A DNA stretch of 64,000 nucleotides from Schlegelella aquatica (GTDB lineage: Bacteria; Pseudomonadota; Gammaproteobacteria; Burkholderiales; Burkholderiaceae_C): assembly GCF_026013905.1 (NCBI RefSeq), contig NZ_CP110257.1, positions 2,750,001 through 2,814,000 of the forward strand, in the 5' to 3' direction. How positions within the stretch are numbered: the first letter of the stretch is position 1; each line of letters begins with the position of its first letter. Of this stretch, positions 34,882 to 44,666 are shown one piece after another. The notes below the pieces were generated by a model, which saw only the letters and a list, made by a program, of their open reading frames with translations, had not been told where the DNA came from and did no database searches. The translations under genes and the position numbers were made by a program.

Positions 34882-35793
34882 ATGAGCGCCGTCCTCGCCT
34901 CTGCTCCTGCCCCGGCCGCCGGCTGGCCCCTGTACCTGCGGCTGGTCGCCGTGCCCGCCATCTGGGGCGGCACCTTCATCGCAGGCCGCCTCGTCGCGCT
35001 CGCCGTGCCGCCGGGGGTGGGCTCGGTGCTGCGCTACCTCATCGCCAGCCTCGCGCTCGTGCTCGCTGCCAAGGTGCTGGAAGGCGGCCTGCCGCGGCTG
35101 GACCGCCGGCAGCTGTGGGTCACCTTTGCGCTGGGAGCCACCGGGATCTTTGCGTACAACCTCTTCTTCCTCGGCGCGCTCAAGCACCTGCCCGCCAGCC
35201 GCACTTCGCTCATCATCGCGCTCAACCCGGTGGTCACGATCGGGCTGGCCGCGCTGCTGCTGCGCGAGCGGTTGAGCCTGCGCCGCGCCATGGGGGTGAT
35301 CCTGGCGCTGGCCGGGGTGTGGGTCGTGATCTCGCGCGGCGACATCACCGCGGCACTCGGCCAATCGGTGGGCCTGGGCGAATGGCTGATGTTCGGGGGC
35401 GTGTGGAGCTGGGCCGCCTACACGCTGATCGGCCGCGTCGCGCTGCGGGGCCTCACGCCGCTGGCGGCCACGAGCTATGCCTCGCTGTGGGGCACCTTGC
35501 TCCTCGGCCTCTACTCGCTCACCGAATGGCGCGGTGTGGAGCTACAGGCCTTCACGTGGCCGGTGGTCGTCGCCGCGGTGTACCTGGGCCTGTTCGGAAC
35601 CGCCTTGGCCTTTGTGTGGTATTCGCAGGGCGTGCAACGCATCGGTGCGGCGCGCACCGTGGTCTTCAACAACCTGGTGCCGGTGTTCGGCGCCACGTTC
35701 GGCGTGTTGCTGCTCGGCGAACCCCTGCTGCCCAGCATGTTGATCGGCGGCGCCATCGCGGTCACTGGCGTGATGCTCGCGTCTCGCCCCTGA
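34882..35793 (+). CDS. EamA/DMT-family membrane transporter
   Basis: The 303-residue protein has about ten membrane helices in two EamA repeats (VAVPAIWGGTFIAGRLVAL; WLMFGGVWSWAAYTLIGRVAL) and the typical RTSLIIALNPVVTIGLAALLLRE stretch. It probably exports a metabolite or amino acid. I prefer the ATG at 34882, which has a purine-rich GAAGGGAAA upstream; the in-frame ATG at 34798 would put the LysR-type repeats inside the gene. Confidence 0.86.
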   Translation: MSAVLASAPAPAAGWPLYLRLVAVPAIWGGTFIAGRLVALAVPPGVGSVLRYLIASLALVLAAKVLEGGLPRLDRRQLWVTFALGATGIFAYNLFFLGALKHLPASRTSLIIALNPVVTIGLAALLLRERLSLRRAMGVILALAGVWVVISRGDITAALGQSVGLGEWLMFGGVWSWAAYTLIGRVALRGLTPLAATSYASLWGTLLLGLYSLTEWRGVELQAFTWPVVVAAVYLGLFGTALAFVWYSQGVQRIGAARTVVFNNLVPVFGATFGVLLLGEPLLPSMLIGGAIAVTGVMLASRP

Positions 35794-35806
35794 GGGCGCG
35801 CCCGCC

Positions 35807-36793
35807 TCAGTCCATCGCCGGCACGACGCTCTCCTTGAGCGCGCCGCGCAGCTGCTCGTAGTCGGGCATCACCGAACGCACCACGTCCCAGAAGCGCGGG
35901 CTGTGGTTCATCTCGCGCAGATGGGCCAGCTCGTGCGCCACGACATAGTCGATCGTCGGCATCGCGAAGTGGATCAGCCGCCAGTTCAGGCGGATGGAGC
36001 CGTCGGCCGAGGCGCTGCCCCAGCGGGTCTGGGCGGACGACAGCGCCAGGCGCCGGTAGCGCACCCCGAGCCGCTCGGCGAAGTGGCGACAGCGCTCCTC
36101 GAACACACGCCGGGCCTGGCGCTGCAGCCAGGCCTGCACCGCATCGCGGATCTGCTGCGGACCGGCGTGCTGCGGCAGCCCCACGTGCAGGGTCAGGCGC
36201 GGCACGCCGGGCAGGGCCTGGGCATCGACATTGAGCACGGCCCCCGGTGCGCGCGGATCGAGGACGACGATCAGCGTCTCGCCCAGGAAGGGCACGCTCG
36301 CCCCGTCCTTCCAGTCGATGCGCGCTTGCTGCAGCCGGCGGTTGCGCTCCGCCTGCTCGGCCAGTTTGCGCAGGATCCAGGCCGCCTTCTCGCGCAGCGC
36401 CGCCTCGATATCGGCAAGGCCGACCCAGCGTGGCGCGCTCACGCTCAGGCCCTCGGCGGTGACGACGAAGCCGATCGAGCGACGCTTGGCGCGTTTGAGC
36501 TCGTAGGCGATGCGGTGCTCGCGCAAGCGCACCTCGCGGCTGGCGCGCGGATGCCGGAAGGTCGGCAGGCCGGCGACCGCGGTGGACGCGTCCGCGCACG
36601 GCCCCTCGGGCAACGGCGGCTTCAGCGTGGCGTGCGGCAGCCCAGCCGGCGAAGGGGCGGAGCCGGGAGCCGGGCCGGGGGCGGCCCGGGGCGCGGTGGC
36701 CGTCGGCACGACGGGCGCAGCCGCGGGTTCGGGCTCGAAAAGCGGCAAGGCCAGCTGAGCGGAATCGAAATCGCTTGCCTTGCTGCGTGCCAT
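35807..36793 (-). CDS. YgjP/SprT-like zinc metallopeptidase
   Basis: The 328-residue protein ends in the YgjP-like domain (DUF45/M48-like) with the HELAHLREMNHSPRFW zinc-binding motif and the upstream RWGSASADGSIRLNWRLIHF. The first 85 or so residues are proline- and alanine-rich and look disordered. The function is not firmly known. The frame runs upstream, but MARSKAS at 36793 is the natural start. It converges with the exporter gene, only 13 bases apart. Confidence 0.87.
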   Translation of the reverse strand: MARSKASDFDSAQLALPLFEPEPAAAPVVPTATAPRAAPGPAPGSAPSPAGLPHATLKPPLPEGPCADASTAVAGLPTFRHPRASREVRLREHRIAYELKRAKRRSIGFVVTAEGLSVSAPRWVGLADIEAALREKAAWILRKLAEQAERNRRLQQARIDWKDGASVPFLGETLIVVLDPRAPGAVLNVDAQALPGVPRLTLHVGLPQHAGPQQIRDAVQAWLQRQARRVFEERCRHFAERLGVRYRRLALSSAQTRWGSASADGSIRLNWRLIHFAMPTIDYVVAHELAHLREMNHSPRFWDVVRSVMPDYEQLRGALKESVVPAMD

Positions 36794-36908
36794 GGCCGGC
36801 GAGTATAGAACCGCCGTCGCGAGCACCCGCGTTGCGCCCGTCACGCACGGCCGCACGTGCGCGCGCGAGGCCCCGGAAACGGAAACGCCGAACCCGGCGC
36901 GCGGCCGC

Positions 36909-37688
36909 TCAGCTTTGCGTGCCGTCCGGCACGGTGCGGGGCACCGCCGTGGAGGCCGCGCCGGGCGGGTACGCCTCGGGGTCTAGGCGGCGCATCTCGG
37001 CCTCGATCCACTGCTCCACCTCGCGCATCAGCGCCTCCGGGTCGCGACCGGTCGAGGCGATCGGTGCGCCGATGGAGATCTCGACCAGCCCGGGGCGCTT
37101 GAGGAAGGCGTTGCGCGGCCAGCAGCGCGCCGAGGTCACGGCGATGGGCACCACCGGCACGCCGGTGGCCACCGCCAGGCGGGTTCCGCCCGTCTTGTAG
37201 ACGCCTTGCCTGCCGCGCGCCGTGCGCGTGCCTTCCGGGAACATGATCACCCAGGTGCCCCGGTCCATGTAGCGCCGGCCCTGCTCGGCCACCTTGGCCC
37301 AGGCCTCCGATCGCTTGCTCCGGTCGATATGGACCATGTCGAGGCGGCCGAGCGCCCAGCCGAAGAAAGGCACCCACAGCAGCTCGCGCTTGAAGACGAA
37401 GCTCAGCGGTCGCGGCATCAGCATCGGAAACGCCAGCGTCTCCCAGGCCGACTGGTGCTTGGGCAGCAGGATCGCGGGGCCTTGGGGCAGGCGCTCCCAG
37501 CCCTGCACGCGCCAGCGGATGCCGCAGATCCAGCGCCCCCCCCAGACGGCGAGCCGCGTCCAGCCCACGCACAGCCAGTACAGGCGCTCGCCGCGGATGA
37601 AGATGGAGACGAGCAGCACCACCACCGCATACGGCACGACGGTGACGATGAGCCACAGCAGGTAGGCGAGCGAACGCAGGAACAACAT
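36909..37688 (-). CDS. plsC: 1-acyl-sn-glycerol-3-phosphate acyltransferase (PlsC-like)
   Basis: The 259-residue membrane-bound acyltransferase has an N-terminal hydrophobic segment (residues 2-30), motif I LPKHQSAWETL, motif II region FFGWALGRLDMVHIDR and motif III MFPEGTRTARG. Motif I is HX4E rather than the usual HX4D. It makes phosphatidic acid or acylates a related lipid. It follows gmhB by 25 bases in a leftward run of envelope genes. Confidence 0.9.
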   Translation of the reverse strand: MLFLRSLAYLLWLIVTVVPYAVVVLLVSIFIRGERLYWLCVGWTRLAVWGGRWICGIRWRVQGWERLPQGPAILLPKHQSAWETLAFPMLMPRPLSFVFKRELLWVPFFGWALGRLDMVHIDRSKRSEAWAKVAEQGRRYMDRGTWVIMFPEGTRTARGRQGVYKTGGTRLAVATGVPVVPIAVTSARCWPRNAFLKRPGLVEISIGAPIASTGRDPEALMREVEQWIEAEMRRLDPEAYPPGAASTAVPRTVPDGTQS

Positions 37689-37713
37689 GACCGTCAGGAT
37701 CAGGGCAAGGGAA

Positions 37714-38298
37714 TCACGGCAAGGCGCGGGTCGAGGCGGCGGATGAGGCCGCCCCGAGCAGGTGGTCGGCGAAGGCGCCCAGGTCGGCGTGCACGCGCGT
37801 GCCGGGCACCCGCTGCACGAGCTCGGCGAGGCCCGCCGCGTCCAGTGAGGCGGCCTTGCCGGTGCGCACCAGGTGCGGCTCGCAACCCGCGGCCGCACCC
37901 GCTTGCAGGTCGCGCAGCGTGTCGCCCACCACCGGCACGCCGGCGAGATCGACCCCGTAGTGGCTGGCGATGCGATGGAACAACCCGGGGCGCGGCTTGC
38001 GGCAGTCGCAGCCTTCCTCCGGGCCGTGGGGGCAATAGAACACCGCGTCGACGCGGGCCCCGTGGGCGGCCAGCAGACACTGCATCTTCTCGTGCATGGC
38101 CTCGAGCGTCGGCAGGTCGAAGTAACCGCGCGCCAGACCCGACTGGTTGGTCGCCACCACCAGCGTCCATCCCGCGTGGAAGAGCCGGGCCATGGCCTCG
38201 ATCGCACCGGGCACCGGCACCCATTCCTCGGGCGACTTCACGTAGTCGTCGCGGTCTTCGTTGATCGTGCCGTCGCGGTCGAGGATGAGCAGCTTCAT
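37714..38298 (-). CDS. gmhB: D-glycero-beta-D-manno-heptose 1,7-bisphosphate 7-phosphatase
   Basis: The 194-residue HAD phosphatase has motif I LDRDGTIN with both aspartates (Asp7, Asp9), TNQSGLARG, the zinc-type cysteine loop CPHGPEEGCDCRKP and VGDTLRDLQAG. It removes the 7-phosphate in ADP-heptose synthesis for lipopolysaccharide core. A paralog lies directly upstream (21 bases away). Confidence 0.94.
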   Translation of the reverse strand: MKLLILDRDGTINEDRDDYVKSPEEWVPVPGAIEAMARLFHAGWTLVVATNQSGLARGYFDLPTLEAMHEKMQCLLAAHGARVDAVFYCPHGPEEGCDCRKPRPGLFHRIASHYGVDLAGVPVVGDTLRDLQAGAAAGCEPHLVRTGKAASLDAAGLAELVQRVPGTRVHADLGAFADHLLGAASSAASTRALP

Positions 38299-38319
38299 GC
38301 AGGGTGCGTCCGAGGTCGT

Positions 38320-38943
38320 TCAGGCCGCGGGCAGCGCGCCGTAACCCGAGGAAGGGCCGGCCTGCCCGGCCAGCGTCGGCTGGCGCTGCACGAGGTGCGC
38401 GACGAAGGCGTCGAGGTCGGCGTGCACCCGGCTGCCCGGGACCTGCAGGGCCAGGGCCTCGGCCTCGGCCGGCGTCAGGTGGGCACTGCGCCCCGACCGG
38501 ATCAGGTGCGGCTCGCAGCCGGCGGCGTGAGCCGCCTGCAGGTCGCGCAAGGTGTCACCCGCGACCACCATCTCCGCGCAATCGACGCCGAAGCGCTCGG
38601 CGATCTTCAGCAGCAGGCCCGGTGCGGGCTTGCGGCAGTCGCAGCCGTCGGCCGCCGTGTGCGGGCAGATGAAGATCGCGTCGATGCGACCGCCATGGCG
38701 GGCCAGCTCCTCGTTCATGCGTCGGTGCACGGCGTTGAGTCCGGCCATGTCGAGCAGGCCGGTGCCCAGGCCGGGCTGGTTGGTCGCCACCACCACATGC
38801 CAGCCGGCATGGTTGAGCCGTGCGATGGCTTCCAGCGCGCCGGGCAGCGGCTCCCATTCGGCAGGGTCGGCGATGTGCTCCTCGCGGAACCGGTTGATCA
38901 CCCCATCGCGCCCCAGCACCACCAGTCGCATCGCACGGTCCAT
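38320..38943 (-). CDS. GmhB-like HAD protein lacking the nucleophile aspartate
   Basis: This 207-residue paralog of the neighbouring gmhB keeps TNQPGLGTG, CPHTAADGCDCRKPAPG and AGDTLRDLQAA. But motif I reads VLGRDGVIN: the codon for the phosphate-accepting Asp is GGG (Gly11), while the second Asp (Asp13) is kept. A HAD phosphatase without its nucleophile should be inactive as such. The reading frame is intact and otherwise well conserved, which argues against decay. A binding or regulatory role, or an altered reaction, is possible. Confidence 0.85.
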   Translation of the reverse strand: MDRAMRLVVLGRDGVINRFREEHIADPAEWEPLPGALEAIARLNHAGWHVVVATNQPGLGTGLLDMAGLNAVHRRMNEELARHGGRIDAIFICPHTAADGCDCRKPAPGLLLKIAERFGVDCAEMVVAGDTLRDLQAAHAAGCEPHLIRSGRSAHLTPAEAEALALQVPGSRVHADLDAFVAHLVQRQPTLAGQAGPSSGYGALPAA

Positions 38944-38962
38944 CGTCGCCTCCTCGAGGGCC

Positions 38963-41083
38963 TCAGGTCGCCAGGCGCGACAGATCGGCCACCCGGTTCA
39001 TCGCCGCATGCAGCAGGGCCAGCAGGCCCAGCCGATTGGCGCGCAAGGCCGGGTCTTCCGCGTTGACCATCACCTGGTCGAAGAAGGTGTCCACCGGCGC
39101 CTTGAGCGCCGCCAGGGCCTGCAACGAGGCAGTGTAGTCCCCGCGCTCGAAGGCCGCGTCGGCCCCAGGCTGCACCTGCAGCAGCGCCTCGTAGAGCGCG
39201 CGCTCGGCCTGCTCGCGCAGCAGCGCGGCGTCCACCTGGGGCTCGACCGTGCCCTCGGCCTTCTTCAGGATGTTGCCCACGCGCTTGTTGGCCGCGGCCA
39301 GGCTCTCGGCCTCCGGCAGCGAGACGAAGGCGCGCACCGCCTGCAGGCGCTTGGGGAACTCGCCCCAGTGCGACGGGCGCACCTCGACCACCGCGTCCAC
39401 CTCGCGGGCGCTGTAGCCCACGTCGCGCAGGTAGCCCACCAGGCGCTCGCGCACGAAGAAGGCCACCTCGGCCTGGGCCTGGCCGTGGGCCGGCCCGAAC
39501 ACCCGGAAGGCCTCGGCGATCAGCCAGTCCATCTCCAGCGGCAGGTCGCGCTCGATGAGCATGCGGATCACGCCCAGCGCGTGGCGACGCAGCGCGAACG
39601 GGTCCTTGTCGCCGGTGGGCACCTGCCCGATGCCGAACAGGCCCGCCAGCGTCTCCAGCTTGTCGGCCAGCGCCACCGCGATGCCGATGGGGTTGCGCGG
39701 TAGCTCGTCGCCGGCGAAGCGCGGCTTGTAGTGGTCCTCGATGGCCTGCGCCATCTCCTCGCCGAGGCCGTCATGGCGGGCGTAGTAGCCGCCCATGATG
39801 CCCTGCAGCTCCGGAAACTCGCCGACCATGTCGGTCAGCAGGTCGGCCTTGGCCAGCGTGGCCGCTTGCTCGGCCCGCTCGCCCAGCACCTCGCCCTCCA
39901 GGCGCGTGCCGATGGCCCGGGCCAGCGCCCGCAGGCGTTCGATGCGCTCGCCCTGGGTGCCGAGCTTGTTGTGATAGACGACCTTGGCCAGCCCCGGCAC
40001 GCGCGAGGCCAGCGTCTTCTTGCGATCCTGGTCGAAGAAGAACTTCGCGTCGGCCAGGCGCGGACGCACCACGCGCTCGTTGCCGCCGATCACCGCGCTC
40101 GGGTCCTCGGGGCGGATGTTGCTCACCACCAGGAACTGGTTCGTGAGCCGGCCCTCGGCGTCGAGCAGCGGGAAGTACTTCTGGTTGGCCTTCATCGTGA
40201 GGATGAGGCACTCCTGGGGCACTTCGAGAAACTCCTTCTCGAAGCGGCCCACCAGCACGTTCGGCCGCTCGACCAGCGCGGTGACCTCGTCGAGCAGCGC
40301 CCGGTCGTCCACCGGCTTGACGCCGCCGCCGACGGCCCGTGCTGCGGCTTCCAGCTGGCGAGCGATCTCGGCCCGGCGCGCCTCGAAGCCCGGGATCACC
40401 GCGCCCTCGCGCTCGAGCTGCTCAGCGTAGCTGTCCGCGTCGCGCAGCTCGACCGGGTTGCGCAGCGCCTCGAAACGGTGGCCTTGCGTGTGGCGCCCGG
40501 CCACAAGGCCCAGCACCTGCACGGGCACGACCTCCGCGCCGTGCAGCGCAACCAGCCCGTGCGCCGGGCGCACGAAATGGACGGTGCTCCAGCCGTCTTC
40601 GAGCTGGTAGGCCATGACCTTGGGGATCGGCAGCCTGGCGAGCGCGTCCTCGAGCGCCTTTTGCAGGCCCTCGCGCAGGGTGGCGCCGGGCACCACGCTG
40701 TCGTGGAACAGGGCCTCGGCCTTGCCGTCCATCGCGCGCTGCAGCTGCGGCACGACGCCTTCGTCCAGGCCGAGCGCGGCGAGCTTCTTGAGCAGCGCCG
40801 GCGTGGGCCGCCCCTCGGCGTCCAGGGCCACCGAGACGGGCATCAGCTTCTGGCGCATCGGCTTGTCGGCCGCACGCTCGGCCACGCCCACCAGATGCAC
40901 CGCCAAGCGACGCGGCGAGGCATACGGCGTCACCGCGGCATCGGGGCTGCGCAGTCCCTGGGCGGCGAGGCCCGAGGCGATGCCGTGGGCGAAGGCCTCG
41001 CCCAGCTTCTTCAGGGCCTTGGGCGGCAGCTCCTCGACGAAGAGCTCGACCAGCAGGTTCTTGGTACTCAGCGCGGCGCTCAT
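38963..41083 (-). CDS. glyS: Glycyl-tRNA synthetase beta subunit
   Basis: The 706-residue protein has the family start [22 protein letters not shown], the [27 protein letters not shown] stretch, [18 protein letters not shown] and [25 protein letters not shown]. It forms the alpha2beta2 bacterial GlyRS with GlyQ and carries tRNA recognition. The ATG at 41083 overlaps the glyQ stop (ATGA). Confidence 0.97.
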   Translation of the reverse strand: MSAALSTKNLLVELFVEELPPKALKKLGEAFAHGIASGLAAQGLRSPDAAVTPYASPRRLAVHLVGVAERAADKPMRQKLMPVSVALDAEGRPTPALLKKLAALGLDEGVVPQLQRAMDGKAEALFHDSVVPGATLREGLQKALEDALARLPIPKVMAYQLEDGWSTVHFVRPAHGLVALHGAEVVPVQVLGLVAGRHTQGHRFEALRNPVELRDADSYAEQLEREGAVIPGFEARRAEIARQLEAAARAVGGGVKPVDDRALLDEVTALVERPNVLVGRFEKEFLEVPQECLILTMKANQKYFPLLDAEGRLTNQFLVVSNIRPEDPSAVIGGNERVVRPRLADAKFFFDQDRKKTLASRVPGLAKVVYHNKLGTQGERIERLRALARAIGTRLEGEVLGERAEQAATLAKADLLTDMVGEFPELQGIMGGYYARHDGLGEEMAQAIEDHYKPRFAGDELPRNPIGIAVALADKLETLAGLFGIGQVPTGDKDPFALRRHALGVIRMLIERDLPLEMDWLIAEAFRVFGPAHGQAQAEVAFFVRERLVGYLRDVGYSAREVDAVVEVRPSHWGEFPKRLQAVRAFVSLPEAESLAAANKRVGNILKKAEGTVEPQVDAALLREQAERALYEALLQVQPGADAAFERGDYTASLQALAALKAPVDTFFDQVMVNAEDPALRANRLGLLALLHAAMNRVADLSRLAT

Positions 41084-41991
41084 CCCTGGGCCTCCTTCTT
41101 CGGCAGCTGGGCGACCCACTCGCGCGGGGCCATCGGAAAGCCCAGGCGCTCGCGGCTGTCGTAGTAGCTCTGCGCGACGCTGCGCGCCAGGTTGCGGATG
41201 CGGCCGATGTAGGCCGCGCGCTCCGTCACGCTGATCGCACCGCGCGCGTCCAGCAGGTTGAAGGTGTGCGCCGCCTTGAGCACCTGCTCATAGGCCGGCA
41301 GGGCCAGTTGCTGCTCCATCAGGTACTTGGCCTGCTTCTCGTGCGCCGCGAAGGCCGAGAGCAGGAACTCCACGTCGCTGTGCTCGAAGTTGTAGGCCGA
41401 CTGCTCGACCTCGTTTTGGTGATAGACGTCGCGATACGTCAGCGTCTCGGTCCACTTGAGGTCGTAGACGTTCTCCACGCCCTGCAGGTACATCGCCAGC
41501 CGCTCCAGGCCGTAGGTGATCTCGCCGGTAATGGGCTTGCAGTCGATGCCGCCCACCTGCTGGAAGTAGGTGAACTGCGTCACCTCCATGCCGTTGAGCC
41601 AGACCTCCCAACCCAGGCCCCACGCGCCCAGCGTCGGGTTCTCCCAGTCGTCCTCGACGAAGCGGATGTCGTTCTTCTTGAGGTCGAAACCCACCGCCTC
41701 CAGCGAGCCGAGGTACAGCTCCAGGATGTTGGCCGGCGCGGGCTTGAGCACCACCTGGTACTGGTAGTAGTGCTGAAGGCGGTTGGGGTTCTCGCCGTAG
41801 CGGCCGTCCTTCGGCCGGCGGCTGGGTTGCACGTAGGCGGCTTTCCAGGGCTCCGGGCCGATGGCGCGCAGGAAAGTCGCGGTGTGGCTGGTGCCCGCCC
41901 CGACTTCCATGTCGTAGGGCTGCAGGAGCGCGCAGCCCTGGGCATCCCAGTAGGACTGCAGGCGCAGGATGAGTTGCTGGAAGGTCAGCAT
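41080..41991 (-). CDS. glyQ: Glycyl-tRNA synthetase alpha subunit
   Basis: The 303-residue catalytic subunit begins [36 protein letters not shown] and contains [28 protein letters not shown], the class II aminoacylation core. It is coupled to glyS by a four-base overlap. Confidence 0.97.
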   Translation of the reverse strand: MLTFQQLILRLQSYWDAQGCALLQPYDMEVGAGTSHTATFLRAIGPEPWKAAYVQPSRRPKDGRYGENPNRLQHYYQYQVVLKPAPANILELYLGSLEAVGFDLKKNDIRFVEDDWENPTLGAWGLGWEVWLNGMEVTQFTYFQQVGGIDCKPITGEITYGLERLAMYLQGVENVYDLKWTETLTYRDVYHQNEVEQSAYNFEHSDVEFLLSAFAAHEKQAKYLMEQQLALPAYEQVLKAAHTFNLLDARGAISVTERAAYIGRIRNLARSVAQSYYDSRERLGFPMAPREWVAQLPKKEAQG

Positions 41992-42026
41992 GGATGGTCC
42001 GTGCGTCGGTCGCGCAATTGAAATGA

Positions 42027-42044
42027 GCCTGCGCGAACGCAGGC
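42027..42044 (-). promoter_or_regulatory. Stem-loop in the glyQ leader (or end of lnt)
   Basis: On the minus strand GCCTGCG-TTCG-CGCAGGC is a perfect seven-base stem with a UUCG tetraloop, followed by TCATTTCAATT. It lies between the lnt stop and the glyQ ATG. A possible glyQ -10 (TAGAAT, 42060-42055) is just upstream, which would put the hairpin at the 5' end of the glyQS mRNA. A weak lnt terminator is the alternative. Confidence 0.45.
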
Positions 42045-42109
42045 CGAACCCGCAATTCTAGGCGGCCCCGCCCTGCGCGGCTCCTGGGCGCGGTGCGCGC
42101 CGTGGCCGT

Positions 42110-43615
42110 TCACTCGCTGCGCCGCGGCCAGATACGCTGATGAGCAACCAGCAACAGGAGCGCGAACGCCGCCAACGGCAAGAGACCCGCGCGCGAGGCC
42201 CACCACGCGTAAGGCGTGAGCCCGGTACGCCCCTGGATCGGGCCGGTCAGCGCCGCGCGGGTGTAAGGCGGCAGCTGATGCGTCACCCGCCCAGTGTGGT
42301 CGATGATGGCGGTCGCACCGGTGTTGGTGGCCCTCACCATCGGGATCTGGAACTCCAGCGCCCTCATGCGCGAAATCTGCAGGTGCTGGTGGAGGGCCAC
42401 GGTGTTGCCGAACCAGGCGATGTTGCTGATGTTGGCAAAGACGGTCGGCGCCACCTTGGCGTCGGAGAAGCGCGCCGCCAGCTCCTCGCCGAACAAGTCC
42501 TCGTAGCAGATGTTGGGCGCCAAGCGCTCGCCCCGGACCACGAAGGACGGTGCGTCGAGCGGGCCGCGGTCGAAGTCGCCCAGCGGCATGTTCATCATCT
42601 CGACGAACCAGCGGAACCCCCAGGGAATGAACTCGCCGAACGGCACGAGGTGGTACTTGTCGTAGCGGTAGTCCAGCGGCACCCCCGGCGCCAGCCCGAC
42701 GGCCGAGTTGGTGTAGCCCGACTCGAAACTGCCGAGCGGCATGCCCACCAGCCAGGCCGTCTGGCCCTGCGCCATCTTCTGCCGCCGGGCCTCCCAGTAG
42801 CCCTCGGGCAGTTGGTGGGGCAAGAGCGGGATGGCCGTTTCCGGGGTGATGACCAGGTCGCCGCTGGCGGCGTCGAGCTGCGCGGCATACCACTCCAGCG
42901 CCTGCGGCAGATGCTCCGCCGAGAACTTCTCGTCCTGCGGCACGTTGCCTTGCAGCAGCGTGACGGTCAGCCGCCCCGTCGGGTCCGTGAACTCGTGCGG
43001 CACCGCCGCGGCCACCACGCACAGCCCGAGCGCCCCGAGCAGAGGGGCCCACCCCCGCGGGTGAGCGCCGGCCGCCAGCGCCTTGGCGCCTGCCGCCCCG
43101 ATCCACGCCGCCACGAAGCCGATGCCATAGACGCCCCACCAGGGCGCGAGCGACGTCAGCGGCCCCTCCACGTGCGCATAGCCCGAGGCGGCCCAGGGGA
43201 AGCCGGTGAACAGGACGCCGCGCGCGAGCTCGGCCAGCAGCCAGACGGCGGCGAACAGCACCGGCGACCACAGGCGCTCCCGGGCGCCGGAGCGCACATG
43301 CCACCACATCGCCACGCCGAGGTACAGCGACAGGAAGGCCCCGAGCAGAAAGACGGCCAGCGCGGCCAACCACCCGGGCAGCCCGCCGTACTCGTGCATG
43401 CTGATGTAGAGCCACCAGGTGCTGCCGACGACCCAGGCGGTCGAGTAGACCCAGCCGAGGAGGCCGGCCCGCCGGGCGCTGGCAGTGCGGTGCACCAGCC
43501 CTGCCAGCACGGCGACCATGGCCAGTTGCAGCCACCAACGGTTGTCGGCGGCGAACGACTGCGCGTGCCCCCAGCCTGCCAGGGCGGCGGCGAGCAGTTC
43601 GACGGCGAAGGGCAT
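42110..43615 (-). CDS. lnt: Apolipoprotein N-acyltransferase
   Basis: The 501-residue inner-membrane enzyme has about six N-terminal helices, then a nitrilase-type domain with the triad Glu (VITPETAIPLLP), Lys (YDKYHLVPFGEFIP) and Cys (NICYEDLFG). It adds the third acyl chain to lipoproteins. Its ATG overlaps the corC stop by one base, the usual proteobacterial corC-lnt pair. Confidence 0.95.
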   Translation of the reverse strand: MPFAVELLAAALAGWGHAQSFAADNRWWLQLAMVAVLAGLVHRTASARRAGLLGWVYSTAWVVGSTWWLYISMHEYGGLPGWLAALAVFLLGAFLSLYLGVAMWWHVRSGARERLWSPVLFAAVWLLAELARGVLFTGFPWAASGYAHVEGPLTSLAPWWGVYGIGFVAAWIGAAGAKALAAGAHPRGWAPLLGALGLCVVAAAVPHEFTDPTGRLTVTLLQGNVPQDEKFSAEHLPQALEWYAAQLDAASGDLVITPETAIPLLPHQLPEGYWEARRQKMAQGQTAWLVGMPLGSFESGYTNSAVGLAPGVPLDYRYDKYHLVPFGEFIPWGFRWFVEMMNMPLGDFDRGPLDAPSFVVRGERLAPNICYEDLFGEELAARFSDAKVAPTVFANISNIAWFGNTVALHQHLQISRMRALEFQIPMVRATNTGATAIIDHTGRVTHQLPPYTRAALTGPIQGRTGLTPYAWWASRAGLLPLAAFALLLLVAHQRIWPRRSE

Positions 43616-44487
43616 CAGTGTTCGGCCGGCGCCTCGGGGGCTGCCGGTGCGCGAGTGACCTTGAACCAGCGCACGGCACCCGCGCGCGTGAACAGCACCG
43701 CGAACCGCAGCCCGGCGATGTCCGCGAACTCGCCTCGGCGGGGCACGTGCCCGAGCTCGTGGGCCACCAGCCCGCCGATGGTGTCGAAGTCCTCCTCCGG
43801 CAGCTCCACGCCGAAGAAGGTGTTGACGGCCTCGATGTCGGCGTCGCCGGCCACGCGGTGGCTGCCGTCGGCCAGTGTGTAGATGCCGGTGGGCGCGTCG
43901 TCCTCGTCGAACTCGTCCTCGATCTCGCCGACGATCTGCTCCAGCACGTCCTCGATGGTGATGAGGCCGGCCGTCTTGCCGAACTCGTCGATCACGATGG
44001 CCAGGTGGTTGCGGTTGGATCGGAAGTCGCGCAGCAGCTCGTTCAGCCGCTTGGACTCGGGCACGAAGACGGCCGGCCTGAGCAAGGTGCGCAGGTTCAG
44101 CTCGGGCGCGCGCTGCAGCTTGAGCAGGTCCTTGGCCATCAGGATGCCGATGATGTTGTCGCGCTCGCCCTCGTAGACGGGGAAACGCGAGTGGCCGGTG
44201 TCGATCACGACGTTGAGCAGCTCGTCATAGGGCGCCCGGATGTCCAGCAGGTCCATGCGCGGGGCGGCGACCATCACGTCGCCGGCCGTCATGTCGGCCA
44301 TGCGCAGCACGCCCTCGAGCATCAACCTCGATTCGGGCTCGATCAGCTCGCGGTCCTCCGCCTCGGCCAGGGTTTCGATCAGCTCGGCCTTGGAATCCGG
44401 CCCCGGCGAGAGGAATTCGACCAGTCGCTCGAACAGGCTGCGCTTGTCGGGGCTGCGCGGCGCCCGACTCGGGTGAGGATCGGACAC
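43615..44487 (-). CDS. corC: CorC/YbeX-type CBS-pair protein with transporter-associated domain
   Basis: The 290-residue cytoplasmic protein has two CBS motifs (DVMVAAPRMDLLDIRAPYDELLNVVIDTGHSRFPVYEG, and a second through TAGLITIEDVLEQIVGEIEDEFDED) and a C-terminal CorC_HlyC domain (FGVELPEEDFDTIGGLVAHELGHVPRRGE). It is linked to magnesium/cobalt efflux and envelope maintenance. I use the GTG at 44487, where conserved sequence begins. Confidence 0.9.
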   Translation of the reverse strand: MSDPHPSRAPRSPDKRSLFERLVEFLSPGPDSKAELIETLAEAEDRELIEPESRLMLEGVLRMADMTAGDVMVAAPRMDLLDIRAPYDELLNVVIDTGHSRFPVYEGERDNIIGILMAKDLLKLQRAPELNLRTLLRPAVFVPESKRLNELLRDFRSNRNHLAIVIDEFGKTAGLITIEDVLEQIVGEIEDEFDEDDAPTGIYTLADGSHRVAGDADIEAVNTFFGVELPEEDFDTIGGLVAHELGHVPRRGEFADIAGLRFAVLFTRAGAVRWFKVTRAPAAPEAPAEH

Positions 44488-44666
44488 AAGCGTGCGTCGT
44501 AGTTGCGGGACGACAAGGATACCCGACCCGGCGCAGGGCCTTCCAGGCCGCCCCGCCCCACGTATGGAAACCCGGGCAGGCACGCTCCTCGCTACACTGC
44601 GCCGATGCGCATCGGCGGCGCCGTCGCGGCCCGCCGGTTCAACCTCCCTTTCCGCTGAGCTCCACC

